The notes: generated by a model from the letters alone, not told the origin. Positions 36,126 through 43,756 are shown, numbered from the stretch's first letter. The stretch is DNA of 64,000 bases from Pseudideonella sakaiensis (GCF_001293525.1 NZ_BBYR01000017.1:1-64000); one strand, 5' to 3'. Numbers and translations are program-made.

Positions 36126-37541
36126 GTGGACGGCGCCGCCGCACTGCCGCTGGACGAGCTGCTCGCGCGCCTCGGCCCGGCGGGCGTGGTGCCGGGCGCG
36201 GCGGTGCCGCCGGCGCAGTGGAGCGACTGGAGCGGCGAGGCCGGCGAGCGGCCGCTCGTGCAGTTGCGGCCGGCGTCGACGGAGGAGGTCGCCTGGGCGC
36301 TGCGCTGGTGCCACGCGCGGCGCCTGCCGGTGGTGCCGCAGGGCGGCCGCACCGGCCTGGCCGGCGGCGCGGCGCTGCGCGCCGGGGCCGTCGCGCTGAG
36401 CCTGGAGCGCATGGCCGTGATCGACTGGATCGACCCGGTGGTGCGGCTGCTGCAGGTGCAGGCCGGCGCCACGCTGCAGCAGGTGCACGACGCGGCCGAG
36501 GCGGCCGGGCTGGCCTTCGGCGTCGACCTCGGCGCGCGCGGCAGCTGCCAGGTCGGCGGCGCCGTCTCCACCAATGCCGGCGGCCACGGCGTGCTGCAGC
36601 ACGGCATGATGCGCGAGCAGGTGCTCGGCCTCGAGGTGGTGCTGGCCGACGGCGAGGTGCTGCCGATGCTGCGGCCGATGCCGAAGAACAACACCGGCGT
36701 CGACCTGAAGCACCTCTTCATCGGCGCCGAGGGCACGCTCGGCATCGTCACGCGGGCGCTGCTGCGACTGCACCCGCGGGCCGAGGCGCGGGCCACCGCG
36801 CTGCTGGCGCTGCACGACTACGCGCAGGCGCCGGCGCTGCTGGCCGCGCTGCAGGCCCGCCTGCCCGGCGCGGTGGCCGCCTTCGAGCTGATGTGGCGCG
36901 ACTTCCTCGAGGCCGCGCTCGACTGGCGCGGCGGGCCGCCGCCCTTCGCGGCGCTGCCGCCGCTGTGCGCGCTGGTGGACGTGCAGGGCCCGCGCGCGGA
37001 CGTGCAGGCGGCGCTGCAGCAGGCCCTGGAGGCCGCGTTCGCCGAGGGCCTGGCCGACGATGCCGTGCTGGCGCACACCGAGGCGCAGGCGCGCGCGCTG
37101 TGGCGGCTGCGCGAGGCCACCGCCGAGTTCCCCGCCCGGCTGCACGACCCGGTGAACTTCGACGTCGCGCTGCCGATGCGGCGCATCGGCGACTTCGCCG
37201 AGGCCTGCCTGCAGGCCCTCGACGCCGACGTGCCCGGCCACCGCAGCCTGCGCTTCGGCCATGTCGGCGACGGCAACCTGCACCTGTCGACCGATGGCGC
37301 GAGCGTGCTGGGCCGTCGCGAGCGGGTGGAGCAGGTGGTCTATGCCCAGGTCGCCGCCTTCGAGGGCAGCGTCTCGGCCGAGCACGGCATCGGCCTGCAC
37401 AAGAAGGCCTGGCTGGCCCTCAGCCGCAGCCCGGCCGAGCTGGCCGCGATGCGCCGGCTCAAGCAGGCGCTCGACCCGCTCGGCCTGATGAATCCGGGCA
37501 AGCTGCTCGACGCTGCGGACCCGGGGAGCCTGCAGGGATGA
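36126..37541 (+). CDS. FAD-binding 2-hydroxyacid oxidase/dehydrogenase (GlcD/D-2HGDH-like)
   Basis: 471 residues from the GTG at 36126, five bases after the GST stop, with GAGG just before it. The PCMH-type FAD domain contains VVPQGGRTGLAGGAALRAGAV (split), GGAVSTNAGGHGVLQHGMM and FIGAEGTLGIVTRALLRLHP. The C-terminal domain has the metal/active-site RFGHVGDGNLHL and EHGIGLHKKAWLAL signatures of D-lactate/D-2-hydroxyglutarate dehydrogenases. It ends with the MNPGKLLD motif. The specific 2-hydroxyacid cannot be read from sequence. Confidence 0.92.
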   Translation: MDGAAALPLDELLARLGPAGVVPGAAVPPAQWSDWSGEAGERPLVQLRPASTEEVAWALRWCHARRLPVVPQGGRTGLAGGAALRAGAVALSLERMAVIDWIDPVVRLLQVQAGATLQQVHDAAEAAGLAFGVDLGARGSCQVGGAVSTNAGGHGVLQHGMMREQVLGLEVVLADGEVLPMLRPMPKNNTGVDLKHLFIGAEGTLGIVTRALLRLHPRAEARATALLALHDYAQAPALLAALQARLPGAVAAFELMWRDFLEAALDWRGGPPPFAALPPLCALVDVQGPRADVQAALQQALEAAFAEGLADDAVLAHTEAQARALWRLREATAEFPARLHDPVNFDVALPMRRIGDFAEACLQALDADVPGHRSLRFGHVGDGNLHLSTDGASVLGRRERVEQVVYAQVAAFEGSVSAEHGIGLHKKAWLALSRSPAELAAMRRLKQALDPLGLMNPGKLLDAADPGSLQG

Positions 37542-37633
37542 ACCCGATCGGCATGCCGAGCGCGGGCTCCTCCCAGGCCGATGCATCGTGCGGCGGAAGC
37601 GAGCCGCCGCCGACGGTTCGTCAATCTGACCGG

Positions 37634-37701
37634 AGCCTCCCTCGCGGAGGGAGGCTGGAGGGAGCCGTCGAACGCGCTGGAGCCCCCTCCCGGAGGGGGC
37701 T
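37634..37701. repeat. Two tandem hairpin units between convergent genes
   Basis: The first hairpin has arms AGCCTCCCTC and GAGGGAGGCT around GCG (37634-37656). The second has arms AGCCCCCTCC and GGAGGGGGCT around a single C, or a shorter stem with a CCCGG loop (37681-37701). Each is followed by a shared GGAGCCGT-type tail (GGGAGCCGTC, then GGGAGCCGTTT), so they are copies of one ~47-bp unit. They lie between the FAD oxidase and a convergent methyltransferase gene and probably terminate both. Units like these look like dispersed extragenic repeats. Confidence 0.7.
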
Positions 37702-37713
37702 TGGGGGAGCCGT

Positions 37714-38415
37714 TTATTCAGCCCGAGGCGGGCCGCCCTGGCGGCCCGCCTGCACCATCCAGTAGGGACACGCGAAGCCGGTGGCCGAGACATAGCCCGT
37801 GACGCCTTCGAGCGCCTCCAGGCGCCAGGGCGGCGCGTCGAACAGCCCAGCCACCTCGTCCTCGGTCAGCGCGTGGTGGCGCACGTCCGCGCTGCGCGTG
37901 CTGCGCGGGGCGAGCGCGGGCCGGTCGGGCCAGTGCGCCTGGAAGGACGCGAGCAGGTGGCCGCCGGGCACGAGCACGCGGGCGACCTCGCGCAGCAGCG
38001 CGGCCGGCTCCGCGAGGAACTCGAGGCAGCCGAGCGCCAGCACCAGCTCCGCGCTGCCGGTGTCCCAGCGGTCCAGCGGCCGGGCCAGGTCGTGGCGCCG
38101 GACCGATTCGTACAGCCCGCTGGCGCGGGCCGCCTCGACCATCGCCGAGGAGACATCGACGCCGCTCAGCCGGGCGGCAGGGAAGCGCCGCCGCACGACC
38201 GGCCCGAGCCGGCCGTTCGCACAGCCCAGGTCCAGCACCCGGGCCGGCGGCGGCAGGCGGCGCAGCCGCAGCGCCAGCCAGCCGGGGCCGACGTAGCGGC
38301 CGGCGCGCACCACCTCGTCGTAGCGGGCGGCCATGCCGTCGTAGAGCGCGGCCACCGCCTCGCCCTGCGCGGACGCGCCGGCCACGTCGGCCACGTCGGC
38401 GCGCGCGTCAGGCAC
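37714..38415 (-). CDS. SAM-dependent methyltransferase
   Basis: 233 residues from a GTG at 38415. A class I fold is shown by LYDGMAARYDEVV, ARVLDLGCANGRLGPVV (SAM motif I), LSGVDVSSAMVEAAR and LVLALGCLEFLAEPAALLREVARVL (split), as in TPMT- or TehB-like proteins. It overlaps the upstream tautomerase gene by 8 bp. The tautomerase/methyltransferase pairing does not identify a substrate. Confidence 0.83.
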   Translation of the reverse strand: MPDARADVADVAGASAQGEAVAALYDGMAARYDEVVRAGRYVGPGWLALRLRRLPPPARVLDLGCANGRLGPVVRRRFPAARLSGVDVSSAMVEAARASGLYESVRRHDLARPLDRWDTGSAELVLALGCLEFLAEPAALLREVARVLVPGGHLLASFQAHWPDRPALAPRSTRSADVRHHALTEDEVAGLFDAPPWRLEALEGVTGYVSATGFACPYWMVQAGRQGGPPRAE

Positions 38416-38614
38416 TGACCGGCGCCGGCGGGCGGTCGCTCCACAGCACGCCGCCGCTGGCCCAGTCCTGGCGGGCGATGTCGAAGAAGAGGATGTCCAC
38501 CGAGTCCGGCGCGCTGCCGAGCACGCGCACGCAGGCCTCGGTGAGTTCGCGCGCGAGTTCGCGCTTCTGTTGCGGGGTGCGGCCTTCGAAGAGTTCGACG
38601 CGGAGGGTGGGCAT
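38408..38614 (-). CDS. 4-oxalocrotonate tautomerase family protein
   Basis: 68 residues. It begins MPTLRVELFEGRTPQQKREL, giving the catalytic Pro1 after methionine removal and the usual RT-x2-QK-x-L helix. Members tautomerise enols or dehalogenate small acids. Arg11 and similar residues fit the family. It is the first gene of a two-gene unit with the overlapping methyltransferase. Confidence 0.87.
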   Translation of the reverse strand: MPTLRVELFEGRTPQQKRELARELTEACVRVLGSAPDSVDILFFDIARQDWASGGVLWSDRPPAPVSA

Positions 38615-38801
38615 GGGGCTCCTGGACGGTGGGGCGCGCCGTGCGGCGCGGGCCGACAGTGTGCCGCGGCCGACCGCCTGCGGTGGCGCCGGGGCGCCGG
38701 CCGGCGGTCCGCCGCCGCGGCCCGGCCGCTCAATGCCATGGTCAGAACCAGCAAGCCTTGGGACAACTCGCTTCACGACACTTGACTCGGGAGACGGTTA
38801 C

Positions 38802-39425
38802 TCAGCGCACGGGGTCCGCGAGCGTCGCCAGCGTGGCCGTCGCCGCGGCGCCGCGCTCGCCGGGCCGGACCTGCACGATGCGCAGGCGCGCCGGCTGCCT
38901 GACCAGCACGCAGGGGGTGCCGCTGCGGCGGCACAGGTCCTGCACCCGCCACGCGGCGCCCTGGCCGAGGCAGCCCGTCTGGCAGATCACCAGGTCGGCG
39001 GCCCGCACGGCCGCGGCGAGCGGATCGGCCTCGCCAAGAGGCGCCCGGCGCGAAACGGGGGGCCACACGGTCGCCAGACGCCCTTCACCCGCCTCGCGGG
39101 CCTCGTCGGCCGTGCGGGCGCCACGGGCCTCGCGCGCTTCACCTGCCTGATGGGCTTGCCCGCCTCGACGGTCCTCCCGGGCCCAGGCGTCGGCGCTGTC
39201 GCGCACGAGCAGGGCCGCGCGCAGGCGCAGCACCTCGCCCTCCAGGCGCTCGACCTCGCGCGCCCGCGCCTGCAGCTCGTCGCTGCAGCGCTGCTGCGCG
39301 CGGCCGTAGGCCTGCAGCAGCGCGCGGTGCTCGCAGGCGAGCGGGCTCCAGGGGCCGGGCGGGGGCAGGGCGGCTCCGTCCCGCAGCGCGGTCTGGGCGG
39401 GGCAGGGGCTCGGCAGGGGCGGCAT
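38802..39425 (-). CDS. DUF2325 domain protein
   Basis: 207 residues. The C-terminal third is DUF2325, recognised from ADLVICQTGCLGQGAAWRVQ and CRRSGTPCVLVRQP; two cysteines are conserved (positions in QTGC and TPC). The N half has a coiled-coil stretch (RCSDELQARAREVERLEGEV) and a low-complexity Glu/Arg/Ala link. DUF2325 proteins have no established function. The Fur-type palindrome 37-55 bp upstream suggests expression during iron limitation. Confidence 0.82.
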   Translation of the reverse strand: MPPLPSPCPAQTALRDGAALPPPGPWSPLACEHRALLQAYGRAQQRCSDELQARAREVERLEGEVLRLRAALLVRDSADAWAREDRRGGQAHQAGEAREARGARTADEAREAGEGRLATVWPPVSRRAPLGEADPLAAAVRAADLVICQTGCLGQGAAWRVQDLCRRSGTPCVLVRQPARLRIVQVRPGERGAAATATLATLADPVR

Positions 39426-39461
39426 GGCAGTGTCCGAAGGCGGCGGCGAGGCCCCATAGTA

Positions 39462-39480
39462 AATGAGAATGGTTCTCATT
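39462..39480. promoter_or_regulatory. Fur-type palindrome upstream of the DUF2325 gene
   Basis: AATGAGAA, three bases TGG, then TTCTCATT form perfect 8-bp arms in a 19-bp dyad, matching the general form of a Fur box (consensus GATAATGATAATCATTATC). It is 37 bp before the DUF2325 start codon. Iron-dependent repression is inferred. Confidence 0.75.
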
Positions 39481-39560
39481 GAAAGAGCCTGCGGAACGAC
39501 CTCGGGGCCGTGCCCGCGCATGGGCGGCGCTTCGTGCCGTGCCAGTGTGGCGCGCCGCGA

Positions 39561-39615
39561 CCTTTGGCACGGAATTCCGCAGCCTTTGGCACACTTTGGA
39601 CGCGACCTTTGGCAC
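39561..39615 (+). repeat. Three direct repeats of CCTTTGGCAC, 22-23 bp apart
   Basis: Exact copies begin at 39561, 39583 and 39606, about two helical turns apart, so all face the same side of DNA. Two copies have a longer match (GCGACCTTTGGCAC). They lie between the Fur-type box and the IS1595 element. This looks like a protein-binding array whose target gene may have been displaced by the insertion. Confidence 0.65.
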
Positions 39616-39625
39616 TTTCGGTGCC
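39610..39625 (+). promoter_or_regulatory. Possible sigma-54 promoter
   Basis: TGGCAC-TTTCG-GTGCC fits the -24/-12 pattern (TGGCAC-N5-TTGCW) in 9 of 11 fixed positions, with GG and GC correctly spaced. It points right, into the IS1595 element. The same bases form a GGCAC/GTGCC dyad, so another role is possible. Confidence 0.35.
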
Positions 39626-39654
39626 GCAAACGGGCCGCTCCGATAGCCACCCGG

Positions 39655-40706
39655 CTCCCCGGGACCTGATTAGTCATGAACCTCAGCCGCCCCTCGAATC
39701 TGCCTCTCGCGCGTAGGTTGCGAGGTGGCGGCGTTGGAGATGAGGTCGCGAAGCAAGGCGGGCAGATTGAACCTGCCGTTGAAGCGGAACGCGAAGGCGC
39801 CGAGGTAGCTGCCGGCGTACTTGGCGTACTTGAACGCCTTGAGGCCGCCGCTGATGGCGGTCTTCAGGTTGCCAAGGATGGTGTTGACCCAGGTGAACTG
39901 CGGCAGATCCCGGGGCTTGCGGTCGCCGACGACGATGTACGAATGTGCACAGCCCGCGTCGATGACACCTGCAAAGCAGCTCAGGCCGTCGCTGCGGACG
40001 TCGCAACCCGGCTTCAGATTGACGCGGGCCCAGTTGGCGATGGCCTCGCGGGTGAAGCCCGTCAATGCCGCGAGCTTGACGCGCATCGGGTTACCGCGGT
40101 CGTTGGTGGAGACCGCGGCGATGATCGGAACCTTCGCCGGATCGGCTCGGCCCACCGTGCCGGGGTGCTCGCCTCCGAGGTAGGCATCGTCGATCTGCAC
40201 ATTGCCCGACAGCGGCTGAGTGGCGTCGTGCGCGGCCATGGCCGCCATCAGCTTGTGGTGAACGAGCCAGGCGGTGCGATAGCTGGTGCCCAACTGCCGC
40301 ATGAGGGCCAGGGACGACAGCCCGGTCTTGTCCTGGCTGATCAGGTAGATGGCCAGGAACCAGGTCCGCAGCGGCAGTTTGGTGCTGTCCATCACCGTAC
40401 CGGCCGTCAGCGAGGTCTGGTGACGGCAGGCACAACACTGGAACAGGCGACCGACCGCGTAGCAGGCCACCCCTGCACAGCGCGGACAGCGGAAGCCGTC
40501 GGGCCATCGAAGCGCCTTCAGCGCCGCTTCGCACTGCGCCTCGCTGCAATAGCGGGCGAAGAACTCGCTCAGCGGCAACCCGCGCTGGAACTGAACTCGG
40601 TTCATCGACATGCTGGGCTCCGTCGGCTCTGCTGCTGCCAGCGTAGCCACCGGATAGCTCATGGGGTGATCCTGCTGAGCTTGGTGACGAATCAGGCCCC
40701 GGGATG
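39655..40706 (-). mobile_element. IS1595-family insertion element
   Basis: About 1,050 bp with imperfect terminal inverted repeats. The left end (39655-39682) and the complement of the right end (40679-40706) share the core CCTGATT-N-GTCA and CCCGGG-type flanks. The transposase stop codon lies inside the left repeat. The outermost bases and target duplication are not clear, so the boundaries are approximate. Confidence 0.7.
39670..40611 (-). CDS. IS1595-family transposase
   Basis: 313 residues from the ATG at 40611, which has a well-spaced GGAG; an ATG at 40662 would add 17 residues. The N-terminal zinc ribbon has CPRC and CCAC pairs (FRCPRCAGVACYAVGRLFQC). The ISXO2-like DDE-type domain shows VQIDDAYLGGEHPGTVG and DVRSDGLSCF, followed by FTWVNTILGNLKTAISG near the third acidic position. 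The reading frame is intact, so the element may still move. Confidence 0.88.
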   Translation of the reverse strand: MSMNRVQFQRGLPLSEFFARYCSEAQCEAALKALRWPDGFRCPRCAGVACYAVGRLFQCCACRHQTSLTAGTVMDSTKLPLRTWFLAIYLISQDKTGLSSLALMRQLGTSYRTAWLVHHKLMAAMAAHDATQPLSGNVQIDDAYLGGEHPGTVGRADPAKVPIIAAVSTNDRGNPMRVKLAALTGFTREAIANWARVNLKPGCDVRSDGLSCFAGVIDAGCAHSYIVVGDRKPRDLPQFTWVNTILGNLKTAISGGLKAFKYAKYAGSYLGAFAFRFNGRFNLPALLRDLISNAATSQPTRERQIRGAAEVHD

Positions 40707-40762
40707 GGGCCGTTGAGCCCCCGGCCCCGCCACTACCCTTCGGTGCTATCGCCGGCCGGCGC

Positions 40763-41593
40763 TTAGTCTCGCGCGGGGCTTGCTGATCGCGATCGATCTC
40801 TCACTAGCGCTTCCAAGCTTTGGCCGAAGATTTCCATCGCGTAGGCGCTGATCACCCGGCTCGACTTGTACCATCCTGACTGCACACCGACGGCCCAGCA
40901 TTGGAGTGTGTGCTCCTTGTCACCTTCATCCCGCGACAGCCAACGGATCCCGAAGACCGGGCTGCCGCTCATCCCACCGATGTCTGTAAGGTGATTGGCG
41001 GACTCATCCATGCGAGCGAAGAACTGAAGTTCGTGCTTGCGCTCCACTTGACTTGGCGGCTCGCAGGGGACAAGGGGAATCGCGACCTGCCGCATCTTCA
41101 CTATGTCAACCGCTCCGTGCTGAGCGGACACGAGCATTTCTGGCACGCCGATCACGACCATGTAGTCGTACCGCTGCGAGGGGTCGCCCCATCCGGAGCG
41201 ACTGAGCGGCTTGAAGCCTGACTGGGAGAGCGTGTGCCGGTAATAGTCGCGAAGAGGCAGAGCGGCGTAGTCCAGCCCATGCTCGTCGGGGTCGCAGACG
41301 ATCCACTGATCGGGATCGAGGTCGATTGGAACTCCCATGTTCTCGAACCTGGGTGCTGCTGCGTCGCGTATGTAGCAGACCCCAAACTGGAAACCCTGCC
41401 GCTGAAAGCTGCGGATATCAGTGAGCACGTGTCCGGCCGAGACTACAAACCATCGATCGGCAGCCTCGACAATGAAGGCAGAGACAATCAACGGCGCCTC
41501 AGGTCGACTTCCGTCGGGCCTGACGACATTGCATGCGATTTGCACGCAGTATTGAGAAAGGTGGTCGTGGATCGCGTCGCTAATGGCCATCAT
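40763..41593 (-). CDS. Trypsin-like serine protease domain protein
   Basis: 276 residues, no signal peptide or membrane helix, so probably cytoplasmic. The chymotrypsin-fold triad can be read: VVSAGHVLTD (His55), HGLDYAALPL (Asp108) and GGMSGSPVFG (Ser209). Spacing and surrounding hydrophobic strands fit. It has no PDZ or other added domain. Its codon use and base composition look less G+C-rich than the flanking chromosome, and it sits between an IS1595 element and an IS21 remnant, so it is probably acquired. Stand-alone intracellular trypsin-like proteases occur in some defence loci, but no partner gene makes this clear. The start could be either of two adjacent ATGs. Confidence 0.72.
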   Translation of the reverse strand: MMAISDAIHDHLSQYCVQIACNVVRPDGSRPEAPLIVSAFIVEAADRWFVVSAGHVLTDIRSFQRQGFQFGVCYIRDAAAPRFENMGVPIDLDPDQWIVCDPDEHGLDYAALPLRDYYRHTLSQSGFKPLSRSGWGDPSQRYDYMVVIGVPEMLVSAQHGAVDIVKMRQVAIPLVPCEPPSQVERKHELQFFARMDESANHLTDIGGMSGSPVFGIRWLSRDEGDKEHTLQCWAVGVQSGWYKSSRVISAYAMEIFGQSLEALVRDRSRSASPARD

Positions 41594-41646
41594 CCGTTGA
41601 ATGTATCAGCCGGCAAGTTGGTCCGGATCCAGTCCACGGTTGCAAG

Positions 41647-42030
41647 CCAGACCTGATCGCCACCCTGACCAATGCACATGCCGAGGGCAGGCTCGACGAG
41701 AAGCTGAAGGTGTATGCCACGCCACGGCTGCTGATCATCGACGAGATCGGCTACCTGCCCATCGACCGGCTGGGCGCCAACCTGTTCTCCCAGCTGATCA
41801 GCAGGCGCTACGAGCGCGGCCCGATGCTCCTGACGAGCAACCAGAGCTTCTCATCGTGGTGCGACGTCTTCGGTGACAGGATCATCGCCACCGCCATCCT
41901 CGACCGGCTACTGCACCACGCCGTGACCCTCATCGTCCGAGGCAATTCGTACCGCCTCAAGGACAAGCTCAAGGCCGGCCTGATCCGGTCACACGACAAC
42001 GACGGTTCCCAACCGGGTGGGGAAATTTAG
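41647..42030 (+). pseudogene. istB: IS21-family helper ATPase IstB, C-terminal fragment
   Basis: The frame beginning PDLIATLTNAHAEGRLDEK is the middle of IstB and continues to a normal C-terminal end: RLLIIDEIGYLPIDRLGANL (Walker B), LISRRYERGPMLLTSNQSF, FGDRIIATAILDRLLHHAV. The N-terminal half with the Walker A motif is missing and there is no istA, so this is a truncated remnant. Upstream sequence changes abruptly near 41646. Confidence 0.88.
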
Positions 42031-42066
42031 CGTGCCATGGGGGTGGAAATTTGAAATGCCCTTGAC
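42010..42066. mobile_element. Right end of the IS21-family remnant
   Basis: After the IstB stop, repeated GGGGAAATTT and GGTGGAAATTT motifs lead to a terminus ending CCCTTGACA at 42066, whose complement TGTCAAGGG is typical of IS21 ends. No matching left end is seen. Confidence 0.65.
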
Positions 42067-42354
42067 AGCGCCGCCCGCTGGATGTCGGTCAGCTCAGCGT
42101 CTCCGGTGGCGTCTCCTGCGCCCACTCTAAGAGCTTGCGGCTCGACAGCGCCCACCGGCCAGGTGCAGACGGATCGCCTGCCCGATGGCACGCGCTGCTT
42201 CGGTGTGCAGTGCCAGTCGATCGGTCAGGTGGCGCGGTGATGAAGCAGCAAGGGCGCGACACGCGCCTTCCATGCTGTGATTGCGGGCCAGATCGTGTTC
42301 ATCTACGAACCAGAAGGCTAATGATGGCCGGCACTAGGTTGCAGGCGGAAGGCT
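42067..42354. other. Non-coding stretch in the accessory island
   Basis: About 290 bases between the IS21 end and the HEPN-like gene. Short open frames are present but resemble nothing recognised. It may hold remnants of earlier insertions. Confidence 0.4.
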
Positions 42355-42789
42355 TCACTCGGGAACTGCGCTTGTAACGACCTCAGTAATCAGCGCCTTC
42401 GCAAGTCGATGAAGGAACTCGTTGTCCGCGCTGATTCCTTCATCGAACTCGTGCGCATAGCGCCACTTCTCGAACGATCTATCGTCGAAAGCCAACGCTT
42501 CCGAGAAACGTGCATCGTCAATGCCCAGAGTGGCTACCAGCCTGACGCGGACATCATTCGGAATCTCGCTCGCCAAGGCGACCAGGCTATGCCCGCTTTT
42601 TCCTTTTTGGATGGGCCTGGCCTCCCGGTAAAGCAGAGCCTTGAGCCCAAGCTCGACGGCAAAGGCGATGCATACGATGGACGGAATGACGAACTCCGGC
42701 CGAGGGAGGTCATGCTGTGGCTGGTCGATGCCTTGCAGGGCTTCGAAGGCCTTCAAGAAGCTTGCGGCTGTACCAATACTCTGATGCAT
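42355..42789 (-). CDS. HEPN-like domain protein (putative)
   Basis: 144 residues from the ATG at 42789; an ATG at 42846 would overlap the preceding gene by 34 bp and is less likely. The helical pattern IPSIVCIAFAVELGLKALLY, GHSLVALASEIP and FEKWRYAHEFDEG resembles HEPN proteins (A-x-E-L-x-LKALL, GH-x-L, W-x-RY). The usual R-x4-6-H RNase motif is not evident, so nuclease activity is doubtful. HEPN proteins often belong to toxin-antitoxin or defence systems. Base composition is lower in G+C than the core. It lies 23 bp downstream of another small gene on the same strand. Confidence 0.45.
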   Translation of the reverse strand: MHQSIGTAASFLKAFEALQGIDQPQHDLPRPEFVIPSIVCIAFAVELGLKALLYREARPIQKGKSGHSLVALASEIPNDVRVRLVATLGIDDARFSEALAFDDRSFEKWRYAHEFDEGISADNEFLHRLAKALITEVVTSAVPE

Positions 42790-42812
42790 CGGAACGCTAA
42801 CGCCTGATGCCT

Positions 42813-43052
42813 TCAGCCGACGATACCGTAGTGATCCGCAACCCATCTGGCTCCGAGCTGGGCCCCTTCAAAGGCAGCATCCTCCTCTGTATCGAAGATC
42901 GAATCAGTGTCGTGCATCTGGTCGAGCGCATCCGAACCACGATGCTCCGTCACACGGAAGCGGGCGACGAACCTCCCGTCCTGAAGTCGGAGCCCGTAGC
43001 CGTTCACCTCGAACTTGCTGCCGTTCTGACCCTGCAAAACCGTCCCGAACAT
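42813..43052 (-). CDS. Small protein of unknown function
   Basis: 79 residues from the ATG at 43052. The sequence is coherent and non-repetitive: GSKFEVNGYGLRLQDGRFVA, MHDTDSIFDTEEDAAFEGAQ and LGARWVADHYGIVG. It looks like an alpha/beta domain with a C-terminal helix. I do not recognise a family. It is upstream of the HEPN-like gene with a 23-bp gap, so the two could form a pair. Confidence 0.5.
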   Translation of the reverse strand: MFGTVLQGQNGSKFEVNGYGLRLQDGRFVARFRVTEHRGSDALDQMHDTDSIFDTEEDAAFEGAQLGARWVADHYGIVG

Positions 43053-43207
43053 GGCGCCTCCCAAGCTGTGCCTGTCGCAGCGTACAGCAATGCCGAGCAG
43101 CTGCGCGCCAAGGCCACCGAGGCGCCTGGCGTTCCGCCCCATGGCGCCGAGTCCGGCATGCTGGGTTACAGCCAGCCGGCCCTCGGTTACAGCCGCAAGG
43201 GCCGCGC

Positions 43208-43630
43208 GTGATCGAGCTGGCCGATCTGTCCGAGACCGCGCTGGAGCTGCTGCCTCGGCGGCTGCGCGATTTCGTGCGCCTGATCGGCCTGCCAGCAACC
43301 CTGGCGATCGTCGAGCGCTACGGCGGCACCCGGCTCTACGTGCCCGCCACCTGGGGCCCCGAGCATCCGCTGGTGGTGCTGATCGGCGAGGCCAACCTGG
43401 CGCGCCTGAGCGCGGAGTTCGGCGGGGACGAGCATGCCGACGTGCCGCGTGGCGTTCGGGCCCTGCGGCACCTGCGCGACGAGCGGATCCGGGCCGAGTA
43501 CCAGACCACTTCGGCGGCCGCGCTGGCGCGCCGCTACGGCCTGGCCGAGCGCCACATCTGGCGCATCGTCGCGCAGGGCGGCGGGGCGGCGGACAGCGCG
43601 CAGGATGGCCTGTTCGGCGGCGGTTTGTGA
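43208..43630 (+). CDS. Mor transcription activator family protein (Mu-like)
   Basis: 140 residues from GTG. The Mor/C domain is clear: HPLVVLIGEANLARLSAEFG, GVRALRHLRDERIRAEYQ and the C-terminal HTH LARRYGLAERHIWRIVAQ. In phage Mu, Mor activates the middle promoter. No Mu-like structural or transposase genes are seen, so this is an isolated prophage relic or a domesticated regulator. Its GTG overlaps the stop of an open frame (ending at 43211, residues such as GYSQPALGYSRKGRA) in a GTGA arrangement, which suggests a lost upstream phage gene. Confidence 0.8.
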   Translation: MIELADLSETALELLPRRLRDFVRLIGLPATLAIVERYGGTRLYVPATWGPEHPLVVLIGEANLARLSAEFGGDEHADVPRGVRALRHLRDERIRAEYQTTSAAALARRYGLAERHIWRIVAQGGGAADSAQDGLFGGGL

Positions 43631-43756
43631 CGTGCGACCTCGTGCAGGTCGCACGGTGAGCGAACTCGGGCGGGTTCCGTCCCTAACCTGTTGATTTCCC
43701 GATGATTTCTCAGGTCGCACCCGAGTTCGAACGTGCGACCTCGGAACGTGCGACCT
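43631..43756. repeat. Five copies of GTGCGACCT in inverted and direct order
   Basis: Copies lie at 43632-43640 (forward), 43646-43654 (reverse), 43712-43720 (reverse), 43733-43741 (forward) and 43748-43756 (forward). The first pair forms a perfect 10-bp hairpin with a 5-base loop directly after the Mor stop. Arms also pair over longer range (CGAACTCGGG at 43661-43670 with CCCGAGTTCG at 43720-43729). It could be a terminator, a regulator-binding array or a mobile-element end. Confidence 0.7.

Noticed and set aside
39655-40706. Target-site duplication of the IS1595 element
   Set aside because: I could not find a convincing direct repeat at both ends, so none is reported and the element limits stay approximate.
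42409-43211. Two plus-strand frames opposite the HEPN-like gene and the 79-residue gene
   Set aside because: The minus-strand reading gives more protein-like sequence. Only the last ~40 residues ending at 43211 might be a relic, because of the GTGA overlap with the Mor gene.
43631-43756. Possible CRISPR array
   Set aside because: The 9-bp repeats are too short, change orientation and lack regular spacers; no cas gene is present.
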